Source: Acidimicrobiia bacterium (GTDB lineage: Bacteria; Actinomycetota; Acidimicrobiia; Spongiisociales; SHLN01). From it: a stretch of 6,419 nt of DNA. The stretch covers positions 1 to 6,419 of the forward strand of contig JAUXJL010000123.1 in assembly GCA_030624805.1 (NCBI GenBank), in the 5' to 3' direction. Positions 5,933-6,419 of the stretch are shown here, one piece after another (the stretch's first letter is position 1; each line of letters opens with the position of its first letter). The notes beneath the pieces were generated by a model. It did not search any database and was not told where the DNA came from. It saw nothing but the letters and a program-made list of their open reading frames with translations. A program made the translations under genes and the position numbers.

Positions 5933-6419
5933 TCACCCGATCGAACCGACCCACAGCACTACCGGGTTGACTCCAGTGTATGGAGAGGTGTCGTAGCTAA
6001 TGCCGGCCAACACAATCGCAGTCGCACCAACAGAGATGCCAGACGGCACAACAAAGGAGCCCGCTTTGGCGCTGTTGATCATCTTGAGCCGATCCCACTC
6101 GATGCCATCAGCCGAAAGCCAGATTTCTTGACCGCACCCGGGAGCGCACTGATGCCATGTGAAGGCCCAGCCGGCGGGACCTCCCGCCACTGATCGAACA
6201 GCAGTCGGGTCGCCGGTGACCTGGTCCACCAGAAGCCACTCGCGGCCGTCGCCAGATAACCAGGCCGCGCTCATCGGCCTGCCATCCGCTTCGCCGCCAT
6301 CGACTGCTCCCACCGCCAAGAAGTGTCCGTCGTGCGTGGCTGCTGTGATACCGCCGGCCGAATCGCCGGGAAGCTCGTTCTCCCAGCCGGCGCCGAGGAG
6401 CGTCTCGATGCGGCTCGGA
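5933..6419 (-). CDS. Asp-box/beta-propeller-like protein, 5' partial
   Basis: This is the 3' part of a gene; the frame has no stop up to the right edge and about 162 residues are visible. A TTG at 6319 falls inside a repeat (GHFLAVGAVDGG) and is not a start. Two copies of a W.S.DG..W motif, WLSGDGREW and WLSADGIEW, about 47 residues apart, resemble BNR/Asp-box repeats of beta-propeller proteins, each following a blade strand such as FLAVGA or WAFTWHQC. A CAPGC pair may form a disulfide, which would suit an exported protein. The C-terminus closes with PVVLWVGSIG. The signal peptide and number of blades are not visible and the function is unknown. Its transcript would run toward the gabD-like gene in the same direction, but the 178-base gap and the inverted repeats suggest separate units. 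Confidence 0.65.
   Translation of the reverse strand, partial: PSRIETLLGAGWENELPGDSAGGITAATHDGHFLAVGAVDGGEADGRPMSAAWLSGDGREWLLVDQVTGDPTAVRSVAGGPAGWAFTWHQCAPGCGQEIWLSADGIEWDRLKMINSAKAGSFVVPSGISVGATAIVLAGISYDTSPYTGVNPVVLWVGSIG

Overview
The window is high-GC bacterial DNA. It is densely coded, with ATGA start/stop overlaps, GTG or TTG candidate starts and strong GGAGG-type ribosome binding sites. The gene content (a CaiB/BaiF CoA-transferase, an Asp-box secreted-type protein, redox proteins) would suit an uncultured actinobacterium such as Acidimicrobiia, but that assignment is inference and no marker gene is present.

Layout. On the plus strand, 2-808 is the 3' part of a thioredoxin-fold (redoxin/AhpC-TSA type) protein fused to a DsbD-alpha-like C-terminal domain. 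It converges on a five-gene minus-strand run, read from high to low coordinates: a GabD-type succinate-semialdehyde dehydrogenase (5754-4300), a 42-47 codon remnant of an enoyl-CoA hydratase C-terminus (about 4248-4120), a class III CoA-transferase (4123-2939), a carboxymuconolactone decarboxylase/AhpD-like protein (2916-2407), an OsmC-like protein interrupted by one in-frame TGA (2368-1811), and an aldo/keto reductase (1814-831). Beyond a 178-base spacer lies the 3' part of another minus-strand gene, an Asp-box/beta-propeller-like protein that runs off the right edge.

Central observation. The OsmC-like gene appears to encode a selenoprotein. TGA at 2134-2132 sits exactly where OsmC proteins have the catalytic (peroxidatic) cysteine. 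The reading frame continues without a break into the second half of the family, which carries the second conserved cysteine. A GC-clamped hairpin with a GGUAC loop lies about 20 nt downstream, in nearly the same position as the GGUCU loop of the E. coli fdhF SECIS. By chance the codon after TGA is ATG, so routine gene calling would split this gene into two hypothetical ORFs.

How the genes may work together. An OsmC-type (seleno)peroxidase beside an AhpD-superfamily protein, whose own C-terminus is a Cys-Gly-Ala-Cys motif, suggests a peroxide or thiol redox module. The aldo/keto reductase and the semialdehyde dehydrogenase would handle reactive carbonyls, and the CoA-transferase would activate an organic acid. 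The crotonase remnant suggests that the CoA-transferase was once coupled to an enoyl-CoA hydratase and that the upstream part of the operon was later rearranged.
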